Of a stretch of 8,251 nt of DNA, positions 6,895 to 8,251 are shown piece by piece (position 1 is the first letter of the stretch; each line of letters begins with the position of its first letter). Source of the DNA: Bacteroidia bacterium (GTDB taxonomy: Bacteria > Bacteroidota > Bacteroidia > Bacteroidales > UBA932); assembly GCA_021153285.1 (NCBI GenBank), contig JAGKTT010000065.1:1-8251 (forward strand), read 5' to 3'. Under the pieces are notes generated by a model. That model was not told the origin of the DNA and made no database searches. It saw only the letters and a list, made by a program, of their open reading frames with translations. The translations under genes were made by a program, and so were the position numbers.

Positions 6895-7917
6895 TTATTT
6901 CATATGTATGGCTTTCAGCATAGCCTCATCAGGTTCCCCGTCCTTGATTATGCCGAATCCGTCTTTATTATCCTTGTAACACCATATGGCGCGGGAAATA
7001 CCGAATTGGTCAAATACAGTCTCGATGTCCGAATGCCAGACTAAACGATCTTCTTCGGGTGGAGAAGGAAGACAGCCATATTCACCACAATATACCTGCA
7101 GGCCATATTCCGCAGCAATCTCTACTACCTGACGAATATGCTTACGGAAGACTGCACGGTCATAAAATTGTCCGACATATCCTCTTACAGCCTCTTTTGC
7201 TATCGGATCGCAATCGGTCTGATCATATTCTTCCTTGGTTATAGTAATTCCTGGATAGTGGACCGGACCGTCAAAATCCTTCTGATTTGTCCATCGTGCA
7301 CGATAATGTGTCAGGAGGAAAGGGTCATAGTAATGGAAACTTATGATTATATTCCTGTCATTCTTCGGTATATCAAGGTACTTCGCTCCCAGATAGCTCT
7401 GCGAAGGATTAGTTCCAATGACTATCACTCTCTCGGGTTCAAGCTCTCGGATAGCCTTATAGCAGTTATGGACAAGATTATTCCAATCCTCCTTTTTCTT
7501 TGCCTGAGGCTCATTCAACAGCTCATAGGCAAGCATAGAATTTGGGAAGTCTCTGAGTTCACCGCTGATTTCACGCCACATCTGATAGAAAGCTTTCTGA
7601 GCCTTGACATCTGTAAAAAGGATATTGCTTCCGGATGTGAAATGATGAGAACGCAGGATATGCATATCTACAATGACCTTAAGACCGCTTTTAATACTGT
7701 GATCAATTGTCCATTTCAGCAGATCAAAGGCCTTTGTGTCCTTGCTTCCATCCTCTTTGAACATCTGTTCTTCATCTATGGGAAGCCTGATATGGTCAAA
7801 GCCATATTCCTTGATTGTATTTATGTCATCAGCAGTGAAATAGGCTGCCCTCTTCTCGCCTCTGTGGGTGGACTGAGAAAGAAAGTATGCAATGTTGACT
7901 CCCCTTTTTATCTCAAA
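6895..7917 (-). CDS. GH5 family endo-beta-glycanase, 5' end missing (fused to FecR end)
   Basis: The catalytic domain is open from about 7917 to TAA 6895-6897. The first usable start codon is ATG 7764 (289 residues), but clear GH5 sequence continues upstream of it in frame: KRGVNIAYFLSQSTHRGEKR, then DHIRLPIDEEQ with the strand-2 Arg. No ATG, GTG or TTG lies in that upstream frame before the stop at 7999-8001, and there is no signal peptide. Counting from ATG 7764: D33 and H35 in VDMHILRSHH, YELLNEP with acid/base E85, SFHYYDPF with H144 and Y146, YCGEYG with nucleophile E228, and W261 in IWCYKDN. The active site is therefore intact while the first barrel strand has no start. Best reading: a 5'-truncated gene made by a deletion or assembly join with FecR; a frameshift alone would not supply the missing signal peptide. 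It differs from the plus-strand GH5 and probably belongs to another subfamily. The SusE/F-like gene follows after 37 bases. Confidence 0.85.
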   Translation of the reverse strand, partial: FEIKRGVNIAYFLSQSTHRGEKRAAYFTADDINTIKEYGFDHIRLPIDEEQMFKEDGSKDTKAFDLLKWTIDHSIKSGLKVIVDMHILRSHHFTSGSNILFTDVKAQKAFYQMWREISGELRDFPNSMLAYELLNEPQAKKKEDWNNLVHNCYKAIRELEPERVIVIGTNPSQSYLGAKYLDIPKNDRNIIISFHYYDPFLLTHYRARWTNQKDFDGPVHYPGITITKEEYDQTDCDPIAKEAVRGYVGQFYDRAVFRKHIRQVVEIAAEYGLQVYCGEYGCLPSPPEEDRLVWHSDIETVFDQFGISRAIWCYKDNKDGFGIIKDGEPDEAMLKAIHMK

Positions 7918-7925
7918 TGAGCGTT
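7908..7925 (-). other. FecR/GH5 junction (candidate deletion or assembly breakpoint)
   Basis: FecR-like sequence ends in one frame (VNAHLR, stop 7908-7910). GH5-like sequence begins in a different frame within the same 18 bases (FEIKRGVN from about 7917). Both genes lack the pieces that should meet here: the DUF4974 end on one side, and the start codon plus signal peptide on the other. Confidence 0.7.
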
Positions 7926-8251
7926 TACAAGGGCTATATGGTAGTGAGTATGAAGGAGATTCTCGTTCTCGATCAGCACTCTGACCCCGAACAGTCTTTC
8001 AATGTCTCGTGCTATATCGTGCAGGGTAACATTCTTGAAATAGTATTTTCCCTTGCGCCACAATCCCGATGACTCCTGTGAGAACTCCTTCTGAAGAGCT
8101 CCGGTATCTTTATCATATGAAAGATTATCCCCCGGTACCATATCCACAACAACTCCTGAGTTTCCGGAAAACTGGACAGAGCCCTCATCCAATCCTAGTG
8201 AAAGGATATTGTCATCAGAATAGGATTTAAGGTTGAATTTTGTTCCGTGAA
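7908..8251 (-). CDS. FecR-family anti-sigma factor, C-terminal part, truncated
   Basis: The frame is open at the right edge and ends at TAA 7908-7910, with 113 residues visible; a TTG at 8192 is internal. Seen: GTKFNLKSYSDD and LDEGSVQFSG, the FecR-domain beta strands; VPGDNLSYDKDTG, like the LxPGQ-a-Y segment; a W near the end of the linker (GLWRKGKYYF); then FKNVTLHDIARDIERLFGVRV, the start of a DUF4974-type domain. That domain normally goes on for roughly 30 more residues (a further helix and strand), but here it stops after ALVNAHLR. Family knowledge: these inner-membrane proteins regulate an ECF sigma factor in response to a TonB-dependent transporter and often lie just upstream of susC/susD. 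Here the next gene is a GH5 lacking its own start, so the end of this gene seems to have been lost. Confidence 0.85.
   Translation of the reverse strand, partial: HGTKFNLKSYSDDNILSLGLDEGSVQFSGNSGVVVDMVPGDNLSYDKDTGALQKEFSQESSGLWRKGKYYFKNVTLHDIARDIERLFGVRVLIENENLLHTHYHIALVNAHLR

Noticed and set aside
7138..7920. Plus-strand open frame of 260 codons
   Set aside because: It is antisense to the minus-strand GH5 domain, whose catalytic motifs are unmistakable. The plus-strand translation has no recognised motif.

Overview
The window looks like part of a carbohydrate-use region of a Bacteroidota genome, most likely a gut- or rumen-type Bacteroidales. The signs are a FecR-type anti-sigma factor with a DUF4974-like end, a SusE/SusF-like surface lipoprotein, several secreted or lipid-anchored glycoside hydrolases, and A/T-rich gene leaders without clear Shine-Dalgarno sequences. 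The order resembles a polysaccharide utilization locus (PUL). No SusC or SusD gene lies in the window. The organism call is inference from gene content only.

Layout. Bases 1-2202 (+ strand) hold two co-directional genes 24 bases apart: the C-terminal part of a GH3 beta-glucosidase-type enzyme, open at the left edge, and a complete secreted GH5 enzyme. Bases 2203-2595 are a convergent intergenic region. It contains two 52-base hairpin units in opposite orientation, each bounded by the same 13-base inverted repeat, and a terminator for the minus-strand genes. Bases 2596-8251 (- strand), read right to left, hold the end of a FecR-family gene, a GH5 gene lacking its normal 5' end, a SusE/SusF-like lipoprotein with five tandem binding-type repeats, and a GH92 alpha-mannosidase-type lipoprotein.

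How they may work together (inference). FecR would sense the glycan signal through an ECF sigma factor. The five-repeat lipoprotein would hold glycan at the cell surface. The GH5 enzymes would cut a beta-linked backbone, GH3 would trim terminal beta-glycosyl units, and GH92 would remove alpha-mannosyl units. The substrate cannot be fixed from sequence alone.

The oddest spots are three. At about 7908-7925 the FecR gene stops short of its domain end exactly where the GH5 domain begins without a start codon or signal peptide, as if a segment (perhaps including SusC/SusD) had been deleted or misassembled. A terminator-like hairpin with six T residues sits directly against the GH92 start codon. 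The third is the paired palindromic element at 2362-2475.
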